From Deltaproteobacteria bacterium (GTDB lineage Bacteria; Desulfobacterota; Desulfobaccia; Desulfobaccales; Desulfobaccaceae), in assembly GCA_016874895.1 (NCBI GenBank), contig VGSX01000007.1, positions 1 through 29,952 of the forward strand: 29,952 nucleotides of DNA, given 5' to 3'. The notes under the pieces are model-generated. The model made no database searches and had not been told where the DNA came from. It saw nothing but the letters and a program-made list of their open reading frames with translations. The position numbers were made by a program, and so were the translations under genes. Below, one piece after another: positions 8,496-15,392 of this stretch (positions are counted from its first letter, which is position 1; every line of letters begins with the position of its first letter).

Positions 8496-9299
8496 ATGTT
8501 CACCGATTTCTTCAACTTCCGCTGGCAGGATCTCATTGACATTGCTCTCACCGCCATTCTCATCTACCAGCTCCTCCTCTTCCTGCGGGGCACCCAGGGG
8601 ATCCAGATCATGGCCGGGATCCTCATCCTCCTCCTGGCCTACTGGGGCGCCCGCCGCCTGGATCTCTTTACCCTGGAATGGCTCCTGGAAAGTTTTGTTA
8701 AAAGCCTCATCTTGATCATCATAATCCTTTTCCAGGCGGATATCCGCCGCATGTTGAGCCGGGTCGGCCGCCGGGCAGTCTTCCGCTTCGGCTACTCCGC
8801 CCCCCGAGTAATGGAAGAGATCGCCGCTGCGGCTGATTCCCTGGCCAAAAATAAATTCGGCGGCCTTTTTGTCTTAAAACGCCAGGGCAACCTGCAGGAT
8901 GTCCTGGAAGGAGGCATCAGCCTGGACGCCGTGGTGAGCCGGGAATTACTGGTCACCCTTTTCTGGCCCCACAGCCCCACTCATGACGGCGCCGCCATTA
9001 TTTCCGGCGATCAGATCCTCGCGGCCGGCTGTGTCCTGCCTCTCACCCAACGCCCCGGCCTGGACAAAGCCCTGGGAACCCGTCACCGGGCCGGACTGGG
9101 CATTACCGAACACTCCGATGCCGTGGCCATTATCGTCTCGGAGGAAAAAGGCCACATTTCCCTGGCCCAGGAAGGGAAATTAACCCCCAACCTGAGCCGG
9201 ACCCAACTTCTCCTTTCCCTGAATGAAATTTTTTCTTCAGAAAGATCTGAGAGGGTAAATTGGCTTGAAAAAATACCTCGCTTCTTTGAAAAAAAATAA
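8496..9299 (+). CDS. cdaA: Diadenylate cyclase CdaA (c-di-AMP synthase)
   Basis: CdaA condenses two ATP into the second messenger c-di-AMP at the membrane. The 267-residue protein has three N-terminal hydrophobic spans (about 12-30, 36-50 and 66-80), then the DAC domain. Both diagnostic motifs are intact: D164-G-A166 within SPTHDGAAI and G194-T-R-H-R-A199. The C-terminus is short and charged. The next gene, cdaR, starts inside its last 35 bases in another frame, so the two are translationally coupled. In Gram-positive bacteria c-di-AMP controls potassium and osmolyte uptake and wall synthesis; its role in Gram-negative relatives is less clear. No c-di-AMP receptor or dedicated phosphodiesterase could be identified in this window. 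Confidence 0.95.
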   Translation: MFTDFFNFRWQDLIDIALTAILIYQLLLFLRGTQGIQIMAGILILLLAYWGARRLDLFTLEWLLESFVKSLILIIIILFQADIRRMLSRVGRRAVFRFGYSAPRVMEEIAAAADSLAKNKFGGLFVLKRQGNLQDVLEGGISLDAVVSRELLVTLFWPHSPTHDGAAIISGDQILAAGCVLPLTQRPGLDKALGTRHRAGLGITEHSDAVAIIVSEEKGHISLAQEGKLTPNLSRTQLLLSLNEIFSSERSERVNWLEKIPRFFEKK

Positions 9300-10200
9300 A
9301 GGCCTGAAGCTGCTGGCCCTCATGCTGGCCCTGGCCGCCTGGGTCGCCGTGGGCTCGGAAGAACGCACCGAAACCACCGTCCAAATGGCCCTGGAACTCA
9401 GGAACATTCCCAAAAACCTTATGGTCACCAACGAGATCCCTTCCCAGCTCGAAGTGCGCCTCCAGGGGCCCCGAAGCGTCGTCCGGGAATTAACCAGTGA
9501 TCGGCTCCATAAGCAGATCGACCTCTCAGGCGCCAAACCCGGTGTCCATACCGAAATCCTCACTCCCAGCGGCCTGAATTTTCCCCGGGGCGTGGTCGTG
9601 ACCCGCATCCGCCCCAGCGCCCTGTCCATCTCCCTGGATCAGGCCCTGGTCCGCCGCCTGGAAGTCCAACCCGTTATTAAAGGCTCACCCGTCCCAGGCT
9701 TTGAACTCAGCGAAGTCGTCTTAACCCCCAAAGAAGTCCTTATGCGCGGCCCCAAAAACGACATCAACCAACTTAAGTTCATCAACACCATTCCCATTGA
9801 TATCAGCAGACTCAGCTCTTCCATCGCCCGAGACGTGGAATTGGATTTCCAGAATCTCCCCCTGACCTACCTGGAAAACCAGCCTATTATCGCCAAAATC
9901 GGCATCAGGCCCAAACTGCAAACCAAAACCTTCACCAACATCGCCGTGGAAGCCAACGGCGCCGCCGGTCCCGTACGTCTCCAGCCCCCCAGAATCACCG
10001 TCACGGTCCGCGGGCCGGTGACTAATTTAGAGCATCTACGCGCCGAAGATTTGAACAGCAGGGTTAATGTCAAGAATTTAAAGTCAGGCCGGCATCAGGT
10101 GCCGGTTAACGTGGAATTGCCGGAAGGGTTTGAATTGGTTAAAGTTTCTCCTGAAATATTGACCGTCCGGGTTTTAAAGCCGGCTATTTCCAAGAGCTGA
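9265..10200 (+). CDS. cdaR: YbbR-domain protein, CdaA regulator CdaR
   Basis: CdaR-type proteins have one membrane anchor and several extracytoplasmic YbbR domains, and they bind and modulate CdaA. The 311-residue protein has a basic start (MKKYLASLKKNKGLK), one span at about 14-30, and roughly three repeated beta-rich YbbR units of about 80-90 residues covering 40-305. The recurring phrase VRLQGP / LMRGPK / VTVRGP marks each unit. The start is TTG 9265, supported by a strong GAGAGGG (9249-9255) 9 bases upstream, and it lies inside the cdaA reading frame. The glmM gene often found after ybbR is absent here; the following gene is an unrelated LutA-like protein. Confidence 0.9.
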   Translation: MKKYLASLKKNKGLKLLALMLALAAWVAVGSEERTETTVQMALELRNIPKNLMVTNEIPSQLEVRLQGPRSVVRELTSDRLHKQIDLSGAKPGVHTEILTPSGLNFPRGVVVTRIRPSALSISLDQALVRRLEVQPVIKGSPVPGFELSEVVLTPKEVLMRGPKNDINQLKFINTIPIDISRLSSSIARDVELDFQNLPLTYLENQPIIAKIGIRPKLQTKTFTNIAVEANGAAGPVRLQPPRITVTVRGPVTNLEHLRAEDLNSRVNVKNLKSGRHQVPVNVELPEGFELVKVSPEILTVRVLKPAISKS

Positions 10201-10262
10201 TCCCCACAACGGCACCCAGGCCGGGAAAACTCCCGGCAAGCTCGGCGCCAGCGGTCCCAATC

Positions 10263-11024
10263 ATGACAGTTCACCTTTTTATTCCCTGTTACCTCGATCA
10301 GTACGCTCCTCATGCGGCCCAGGCCCTTTGTTACCTCCTCGACCGTCTCAAGGTTCCCTGGTACTATCCCGACCAGCAGACCTGCTGCGGTCAGTTCGCC
10401 TTTAACGCCGGGGATTGGCCGGCCGCCCGCCGCCTGATGCGCCATTTTTTCAAAGTTTTTTCCGGCCCCGAGGTCATCCTCTGCCCCAGCGCCTCCTGCG
10501 TCCTGACCATCCGCCGCCACTACGCCCACCTGGTGGAAACTCCCTCAGATGCCTTCCACCTTAAACGCCTGCAACCCCTGGTCCTGGAAGTCAGCGAGTG
10601 GCTCTCGGCCCACCTGCCCCTGCCCTTCTCCTTAGCCTTCCCCGGCAGGCTCTTCCTGCACCAGTCCTGTGCCGCCCGACAATTGGGAATCCTGCCGGAA
10701 TTGAAAAATCTCCTGAGTCTCACCGCCAACCTGCACGTCCTGGAAATCTCCCCGGCCTACTCCTGCTGCGGCTTCGGCGGTCTCTTCTCCCTCAAACGCC
10801 CTGATCTGGCCCAGGCCATCGGCTTGAACTACCTCAGGGCCGTGCAGGCCCTCCGCCCTGAAGCCCTCCTCTCCCCCGACCTCGGCTGCCTGCTGCATCT
10901 CCAGGGTCTGCTGCCAACCTTAAAATGGGACGTGCCACTCCATTCCACCGTGGAATTTATCTGCCGGTCTATGGATTCCCCTGGGGACGCCTTCTTACCA
11001 CCTTTTTCTTTTCCTCACCCATGA
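10263..11024 (+). CDS. LutA/YkgE-like (Fe-S)-binding protein with two CCG domains
   Basis: The protein carries two cysteine-rich CCG domains (PF02754 type), as found in LutA, GlcF and HdrB, which bind iron-sulfur clusters and act in lactate or glycolate oxidation or in disulfide reduction. Domain 1 has C9, C41-C42-G and C74-PSAS-C79. Domain 2 has HQSC136, C168-C169-GFGG and DLGC209. At 253 residues it matches the LutA length. LutB and LutC partners are not next to it, so the substrate is unknown and lactate use cannot be inferred from context. The start ATG 10263 lacks a clear ribosome site. It follows cdaR by 62 bases. Its last 56 bases overlap the convergent MerR-type gene, so the two transcripts are antisense at their 3' ends. 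Confidence 0.85.
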   Translation: MTVHLFIPCYLDQYAPHAAQALCYLLDRLKVPWYYPDQQTCCGQFAFNAGDWPAARRLMRHFFKVFSGPEVILCPSASCVLTIRRHYAHLVETPSDAFHLKRLQPLVLEVSEWLSAHLPLPFSLAFPGRLFLHQSCAARQLGILPELKNLLSLTANLHVLEISPAYSCCGFGGLFSLKRPDLAQAIGLNYLRAVQALRPEALLSPDLGCLLHLQGLLPTLKWDVPLHSTVEFICRSMDSPGDAFLPPFSFPHP

Positions 11025-11271
11025 TCTCACGTAATTTTATCCTCACCCCGGTGTTGGTGAGATGCTCCTCCTCGATCAACCTTCTGATGGTATTAATGAT
11101 ATCCACATCAGATAGGCGGTACTCCCGGCGGTTTGATTCTGTCCGGACCGGCTTGAGAAATTCCTCGAACGACTTCTCCCAATACCTCAGGGTGGATTTT
11201 CTTACTCCGGTCAGGCGTGACACCTGATCGATATTCAATAATAAATCCTCCCCCAACACCTGCTCTGACAT
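10969..11271 (-). CDS. Small MerR-family transcriptional regulator
   Basis: The 100-residue protein is a MerR-type winged helix-turn-helix. LNIDQVSRLTGVRKSTLRYWEKSF at about 11-34 is the recognition helix region with the family R-Y-W-E. RREYRLSDVDIINTIRRLIEEEHLT at about 48-72 is the second wing plus the start of the dimer helix. It ends in a basic tail (KKKVVRRR). There is no effector-binding domain and only a short dimerisation helix, so it resembles small chromosome-associated MerR-like proteins rather than metal sensors. ATG 11271 has GAGAGGAAG just upstream. It reads away from guaB across a 611-base gap and converges on the LutA-like gene. Targets are unknown; autoregulation through the AT-rich dyads upstream is possible. 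Confidence 0.85.
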   Translation of the reverse strand: MSEQVLGEDLLLNIDQVSRLTGVRKSTLRYWEKSFEEFLKPVRTESNRREYRLSDVDIINTIRRLIEEEHLTNTGVRIKLREIMGEEKKKVVRRRPQGNP

Positions 11272-11661
11272 ATCTTCCTCTCCCTCTGCTATCTATCCTT
11301 CACAGCCACCTCAAAATTTATACTCCGCGCCTCGTGCGGCTGGAATGGCTTTTTTCCAGAATTAATATAAAAATATATTAATATTGTGCGATAATTATTA
11401 TTATAGTTGGTTAAAGATATATCTATATTATCGTAATATTATTTAGTTATGAGAAAAAGTTAATAGACTTAAAATTAGTAAATAATAATTACTCTAGTTT
11501 TTTTCATATTAAAAGGAAGTTGATAGATTATCGATTCATTGGCTGAAAAACTTAAATATCCCGCTTCAGATCAACACAATTTTTAACGGAAAAATATCCC
11601 GGCCGGAGAGGCGGGTTTACCCTATCCCTATGGAAAAATTTTCATTTTGGAAACAGCATAA

Positions 11662-11690
11662 TTGACGAATAAAACAAAAATGATTATAAT
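11662..11690 (+). promoter_or_regulatory. Strong sigma-70 promoter for guaB
   Basis: TTGACG (11662-11667) and a perfect TATAAT (11685-11690) are separated by 17 bases, preceded by AT-rich sequence. Transcription would start near 11697, giving a leader of about 186 bases before the preferred guaB ATG. Confidence 0.8.
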
Positions 11691-11737
11691 AATTTTTTAA
11701 TTTTTATTACGGGTACGCGTTCAGCGGTCATGTTATT

Positions 11738-11774
11738 GCCATCAACCTGATGGCGCAGGCGTCCGGCCTGTGCC
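11738..11774 (+). repeat. Two overlapping hairpins in the guaB leader (REP-like half element)
   Basis: GCCATCA-ACC-TGATGGC (11738-11754) is a 7-bp stem. GGCGCAGGC-GTCCG-GCCTGTGCC (11752-11774) is a 9-bp stem with one wobble pair. They share three bases, so they cannot both form fully. The second resembles one arm of the two-hairpin element at 15199-15256. Confidence 0.6.
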
Positions 11775-11882
11775 CAAATCGGCTGGCGACGAAACTTTTT
11801 TTTCTGCTGCAAGATGATCGCTCATAGCGGAACGCCGATTTTTCCGGTTGCACCCCCCGGCATTTCTCGAGGAGAACCGCCT

Positions 11883-13346
11883 ATGGCCCCAGACATGATC
11901 CCTGAAGCCTATACCTTTGATGATTTATTGCTTTTACCTGGCGCCTCCGCCATCTTGCCCACCGATGTCAATCTGGAAACCCGCCTGACCAGAAATTTAA
12001 AACTGAATATTCCTTTGCTGAGCGCGGCCATGGATACCGTGACGGAGGCGGAAACCGCCATTTGCATGGCCCGTCAGGGTGGTATCGGCATCATCCATAA
12101 AAATATGAGCATCGCCCGCCAGACCCTGGAAGTGGAAAAAGTCAAAAAATCCGAGTCAGGCATGATCCTGGACCCCGTCACCATCCACCCGGAAGCCAAA
12201 ATAAGTCAGGTTCTGGATCTGATGCAGATGTATCGTATTTCCGGCATCCCGGTAGTGGAGGGCCATAAACTCGTGGGGATCGTCACCAACCGGGACCTCC
12301 GCTTCGAAACCAATCTGGATCAGCCGGTCAAAGACGTTATGACTAAAGATCGACTGGTTACGGCCCCGGTGGGCATCACCCTCGAGGAATCCAAGGCCCT
12401 GCTGCATCGCTATCGCATCGAAAAGCTCCTGGTGGTGGATGACCAGTTCCAGTTAAAAGGCCTTATAACCATTAAAGATATTGAAAAGATTAGAAAATAT
12501 CCCCACGCCTGCAAAGACTCCTACGGCCGCCTCCGGGTTGGGGCCGCCGTCGGCGTCGGCGACGACCGGGCACCCCGCGTCGATGCCTTGGTGAAAGCCG
12601 GCGCCGATGTCATCGTCATTGACACCGCCCACGGCCACTCCAAAATGGTCCTGGACGCCGCCAGGGCCTGTAAAGCGGAATTTCCCCAGATAGAACTCAT
12701 TGTCGGCAACATCGGCACCTACGAGGCCGCCCTGGATCTCATCCAGGCAGGAGCCGACGCGGTCAAAGTAGGTGTCGGGCCCGGCTCCATCTGCACCACC
12801 CGGGTCATCGCCGGGGTGGGCGTCCCTCAGATCACCGCCATCATGAACTGCGCCCGGGCCGCCCACCAGCACGACGTGCCGATTATTGCCGACGGCGGCG
12901 TCAAATTCTCCGGCGATATCACCAAAGCCATAGCCGCCGGGGCAGACAGCATCATGATCGGCAGCCTCTTCGCCGGCACCTACGAAAGCCCCGGAGAAAC
13001 CGTCATCTTTCAAGGCCGCAGCTACAAGGTCTACCGGGGCATGGGCTCCCTGGAGGCCATGAAGGAAGGCAGCAAAGACCGCTACGGCCAGGAAGCCATC
13101 GATCTGGAGTCAAAGCTCGTCCCCGAGGGTATCGTCGGCCGCGTCCCCTACCGCGGTAACCTGGCCGATATCATCTACCAACTCATGGGAGGCCTGCGCT
13201 CCGGCATGGGCTATGTCGGCTGCCGCACCATCCCGGAACTCATGACCCAGACCCGCTTCGTCCGCATTACCCCCGCCGGCCTGCGGGAATCCCATGTCCA
13301 CGACGTGGTCATTACCAAAGAAGCGCCCAATTATCGCCTGGATTAA
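11883..13346 (+). CDS. guaB: Inosine-5'-monophosphate dehydrogenase
   Basis: GuaB oxidises IMP to XMP with NAD+, the committing step of guanine nucleotide synthesis. The 487-residue protein has the family length. It has an N-terminal TIM-barrel part (TFDDLLLLPG, SAAMDTVTE), a pair of CBS domains at roughly 97-205 inserted in the barrel, then DTAHGHS, the catalytic loop GPGSICTTRVIAG with C304, a phosphate site IADGGVKFSGD, and the mobile flap YRGMGSLEAM. I start at ATG 11883 because AGGAG lies 8 bases upstream and the protein then begins as IMPDHs do. An in-frame ATG at 11814 would add 23 unrelated residues. guaA does not follow. The promoter is at 11662-11690. Confidence 0.98.
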   Translation: MAPDMIPEAYTFDDLLLLPGASAILPTDVNLETRLTRNLKLNIPLLSAAMDTVTEAETAICMARQGGIGIIHKNMSIARQTLEVEKVKKSESGMILDPVTIHPEAKISQVLDLMQMYRISGIPVVEGHKLVGIVTNRDLRFETNLDQPVKDVMTKDRLVTAPVGITLEESKALLHRYRIEKLLVVDDQFQLKGLITIKDIEKIRKYPHACKDSYGRLRVGAAVGVGDDRAPRVDALVKAGADVIVIDTAHGHSKMVLDAARACKAEFPQIELIVGNIGTYEAALDLIQAGADAVKVGVGPGSICTTRVIAGVGVPQITAIMNCARAAHQHDVPIIADGGVKFSGDITKAIAAGADSIMIGSLFAGTYESPGETVIFQGRSYKVYRGMGSLEAMKEGSKDRYGQEAIDLESKLVPEGIVGRVPYRGNLADIIYQLMGGLRSGMGYVGCRTIPELMTQTRFVRITPAGLRESHVHDVVITKEAPNYRLD

Positions 13347-13350
13347 ATAC

Positions 13351-13405
13351 AGGGAAGAGGGAAGAGGGAAAAGGGAATAATTTCCTGATCCCTCTTCCCT
13401 TTCCC
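13351..13405. repeat. Inverted period-7 arrays after guaB (GGGAAGA / TCTTCCC)
   Basis: 13352-13379 reads GGGAAGA, GGGAAGA, GGGAAAA, GGGAATA. After a short spacer, 13389-13405 reads the complement. AGGGAAGAGGGA (13351-13362) and TCCCTCTTCCCT (13389-13400) form a perfect 12-bp stem with a 26-base loop, which could slow or end guaB transcription, but no T-run follows. The monomer is the same as at 970-997. Confidence 0.75.
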
Positions 13406-13463
13406 ATGCATGGATTACATCAGTAGGAACTATCGGCAACCACTAGGCAAAAGGAGCCTCCGC

Positions 13464-13739
13464 ATGGCTTTGAAAATTACCAAAGAAAAAGCCACCCCCG
13501 AAAAACTGCAAGCTTTGCAAGTCGAATCCTGGAGCCCCTGGGAGTGCGAACCCAGCACCTTTGATTGGTATTACGACTCCGATGAAACCGCCTACGTCCG
13601 GGAGGGACAGGTGACCGTCACCTGCCCGGACGGTGAAAAAGTAGACATCGGCCCCGGCGACCTGGTCCGATTTCCTAAAGGTCTGAGTTGCACCTGGGAA
13701 GTAAAAAAGAAAATCCGCAAAGTTTTCCGCTTCGAGTAA
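13464..13739 (+). CDS. Small single-domain cupin (DUF861/ureidoglycine-hydrolase-like)
   Basis: This 91-residue protein is one cupin barrel of the Cupin_3 (DUF861) type, shared with EutQ and (S)-ureidoglycine aminohydrolase. Visible features are W-S-P-W-E-C-E at about 23-29, STFDWYYDSDETAYVREGQVTV (first cupin strand set), the turn IGPGDLVRFPKG (62-73), and a final CTWEVKKKIRKVFRF. Classical histidine metal ligands are missing; the family often uses glutamates instead. I start at ATG 13464, with AAGGAG 7 bases upstream; a longer frame from 13410 adds unlikely residues out of the repeat region. It sits 36 bases before the Mrp-NifX gene in the same direction, so the two are probably co-transcribed. 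The substrate is unknown and catalytic activity is not assured. Confidence 0.85.
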   Translation: MALKITKEKATPEKLQALQVESWSPWECEPSTFDWYYDSDETAYVREGQVTVTCPDGEKVDIGPGDLVRFPKGLSCTWEVKKKIRKVFRFE

Positions 13740-13775
13740 GCGTTACTGCCAAGGGCTGGAGGAATGTAACCTGAT

Positions 13776-14987
13776 ATGGATAAATGCTTACATCAAAAAG
13801 ACGACGGCTCCTGTGAAGGCTGCGAACTGCATCTAAATTCTGGCGACGATATCTCCCCCGAGGAATGTCAGCTCCGCTGGGTCCTGGCGGAGATCCGCCA
13901 TAAATTAATGGTCATGAGCGGCAAAGGGGGGGTCGGCAAAAGCAGTGTGGCCGTCACCCTGGCCCTGTCCCTGGCCCGCCGGGGCTTCGCCGTCGGTCTC
14001 ATGGACGTGGACCTGCATGGCCCCGATGTCTACCGCATGTTGGGCCTGGGGGAGCCCCTGGATCTGGTCCAGGCCCAGTACAACCTACCCGCTGACCTGT
14101 ACCATAATCTCAAAGTCATCTCCATCGAGGCTATGATGAAAGACCGGGACGCCGCCGTCATCTGGCGGGGTCCCATCAAGCATAAGATAATCCGCCAGTT
14201 CCTCACCGAAATCGTCTGGGGCCCCCTGGACTTCCTGGTCATTGACGCTCCGCCAGGCACGGGCGACGAACCCCTCACCGTGGCCCACACCATCCCCGAG
14301 GCCCAGGCCATTATCGTCACCACCCCCCAGGAAATTTCCCTGGCCGATGTGCGCAAATCCATCAATTTCTGCCGCAAGGTCGGTATGCCTATCCTCGGCG
14401 TGGTGGAAAACATGAGCCACCTCATCTGCCCCGACTGCGGCAAGTCCATTCCCCTGTTCACCTCCGGCGGGGGCAGCCGCGGCGTCCAGTCCCTGGAACA
14501 GGCACTCCTGGGCTCCCTGCCCTTCGATCCCCAGATCGTCGAGGCCGCCGACGCCGGCCGCCTCACCGGCGTGGACGCCTCCCAAAGCCCCTTCTTACAA
14601 GCCCTGGACCGCACCGTGGACGCCATCCTCGCGGCCCTCGGTAAACCTGAACCACAAAAAACACTCCCCCGCCGGGAGGCCGGGGTGCTTAAGTTCGCGG
14701 TTCCCCTCCATAACGGCCAGCTCGCCGAAAAACTCGGCCAGGACCAGCGCTTTTCCCTGATCACCGTGCGGGAGAATCAAATAGTGGCCCAGGAGGAAGC
14801 TGCCCCGCCGGACTTCAAACCGGGCATCCTCCCGGCCTGGCTGGACCGGCAGGGGATTACCCACCTCATCACCGCCGGTATGAGCGACAACGCCCGGAAA
14901 TTCTTCCAGCGCAAGGGTATCGAGGTCATCGACGGCGACCCGGCCCTGCCCCCGGTGACCCTGGTGCGGCAGTATCTGGACCGCTAA
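13776..14987 (+). CDS. Mrp/NBP35-type Fe-S carrier ATPase fused to NifX-like domain (MrpORP-like)
   Basis: Mrp/NBP35 proteins are P-loop ATPases that carry [4Fe-4S] clusters to apo-proteins. The 403-residue protein has an N-terminal cysteine patch (C4, C13, C16, C31) recalling NBP35. The deviant Walker A GKGGVGKS is at 49-56 and VIDAPPGTGDE at about 165-175. The cluster-bridging C218-x2-C221 is in ICPDCGKS. From about 305 to the end a second domain (LKFAVPLHNGQLAEKLG through AGMSDNARKFFQRKGIEVIDG) has the dinitrogenase iron-molybdenum cofactor (NifX/NifB C-terminal) fold pattern. This fusion is known from sulfate reducers as MrpORP, tied to the orange protein complex. No orp genes are visible here. 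A GGAGG lies 13 bases before ATG 13776, a longer gap than usual. It is probably co-transcribed with the upstream cupin. Confidence 0.9.
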   Translation: MDKCLHQKDDGSCEGCELHLNSGDDISPEECQLRWVLAEIRHKLMVMSGKGGVGKSSVAVTLALSLARRGFAVGLMDVDLHGPDVYRMLGLGEPLDLVQAQYNLPADLYHNLKVISIEAMMKDRDAAVIWRGPIKHKIIRQFLTEIVWGPLDFLVIDAPPGTGDEPLTVAHTIPEAQAIIVTTPQEISLADVRKSINFCRKVGMPILGVVENMSHLICPDCGKSIPLFTSGGGSRGVQSLEQALLGSLPFDPQIVEAADAGRLTGVDASQSPFLQALDRTVDAILAALGKPEPQKTLPRREAGVLKFAVPLHNGQLAEKLGQDQRFSLITVRENQIVAQEEAAPPDFKPGILPAWLDRQGITHLITAGMSDNARKFFQRKGIEVIDGDPALPPVTLVRQYLDR

Positions 14988-15013
14988 AAGCAGCCGGCAA
15001 GGGTCTGTTTAGT

Positions 15014-15034
15014 GGTCAGTGGTCAGTGGTCAGT
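15014..15034. repeat. Period-7 tandem repeat, GGTCAGT x3
   Basis: Three exact GGTCAGT units lie downstream of the Mrp-NifX gene. A fourth partial unit precedes them (AGT at 15011-15013). Confidence 0.85.
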
Positions 15035-15198
15035 CAAGCCAAACACCGGCCCCTGCCCCCTAAGGATGAACTAAGAAAAGACAGGGAAGGAAATGGGATA
15101 AAGGGGTTTTGTAACAATTCAGCGAACTGAGTAAAAGGCGAGAGCTAACTCGACCTTGAACCATAATCCTATTGCAATCAGGATAAAAGTAGGATCAT

Positions 15199-15256
15199 CG
15201 GTGGCACAGGCTTCCAGCCTGTGCGTTGATGAACAGGCTGGCAGCCTGTTCCACCG
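15199..15256. repeat. Two-hairpin REP/BIME-like element with closing stem
   Basis: An outer stem CGGTGG (15199-15204) / CCACCG (15251-15256) encloses two perfect hairpins, sharing a base with each at its ends: GCACAGGCT-TCC-AGCCTGTGC (15204-15224) and GAACAGGCTG-G-CAGCCTGTTC (15231-15251). The fold is a three-way junction. Both arms share CAGGCT/AGCCTG cores. Related partial copies occur at 11752-11774 and, inverted, at 19824-19853. Confidence 0.8.
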
Positions 15257-15292
15257 TGAATCCTCAGCATACTGAAATGTTACAGATTATCA

Positions 15293-15321
15293 TTGAAACG
15301 GTTTCCTCCGGCAGATATAAT
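15293..15321 (+). promoter_or_regulatory. Strong sigma-70 promoter for the membrane protein gene
   Basis: TTGAAA (15293-15298), a 17-base spacer and a perfect TATAAT (15316-15321) predict a start near 15328, about 65 bases before the gene. Confidence 0.7.
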
Positions 15322-15392
15322 AAGACAATTTTTTAGTCCCATTTTCGGGAAGCGTTTCTGTTCTGTGAGATTTATAAGTTAAGGCAGTAACC

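Larger units (their letters stand above)
11272..11882. other. AT-rich intergenic island between merR-like gene and guaB
   Basis: No coding sequence is convincing here. About 11355-11715 is strikingly AT-rich against GC-rich flanks and holds small dyads, for example TTAATATA-AAAA-TATATTAA at 11362-11381 and AGATATATCT near 11418. It contains the guaB promoter and the folded guaB leader. It could be a regulator-binding region or an intrinsically curved segment. No DnaA-box cluster was seen. Confidence 0.5.
14988..15392. other. Repeat-bearing intergenic region before membrane protein gene
   Basis: No coding sequence is supported. It holds GGTCAGT x3 (15014-15034), a two-hairpin element (15199-15256) and a strong promoter (15293-15321). 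Nothing recognisable lies between about 15040 and 15195. Confidence 0.6.

Noticed and set aside
10263..11024. Complete lactate-utilisation (lutABC) operon
   Set aside because: Only the LutA-like protein is present. The neighbours are cdaR and a MerR-type gene.
11814..11882. Upstream ATG giving a 23-residue N-terminal extension of GuaB
   Set aside because: The extension has no IMPDH similarity, and the ATG at 11883 has AGGAG at the right distance.
11697..11882. Purine or guanidine-type riboswitch in the guaB leader
   Set aside because: The hairpins are REP-like and no conserved riboswitch core sequence is visible.
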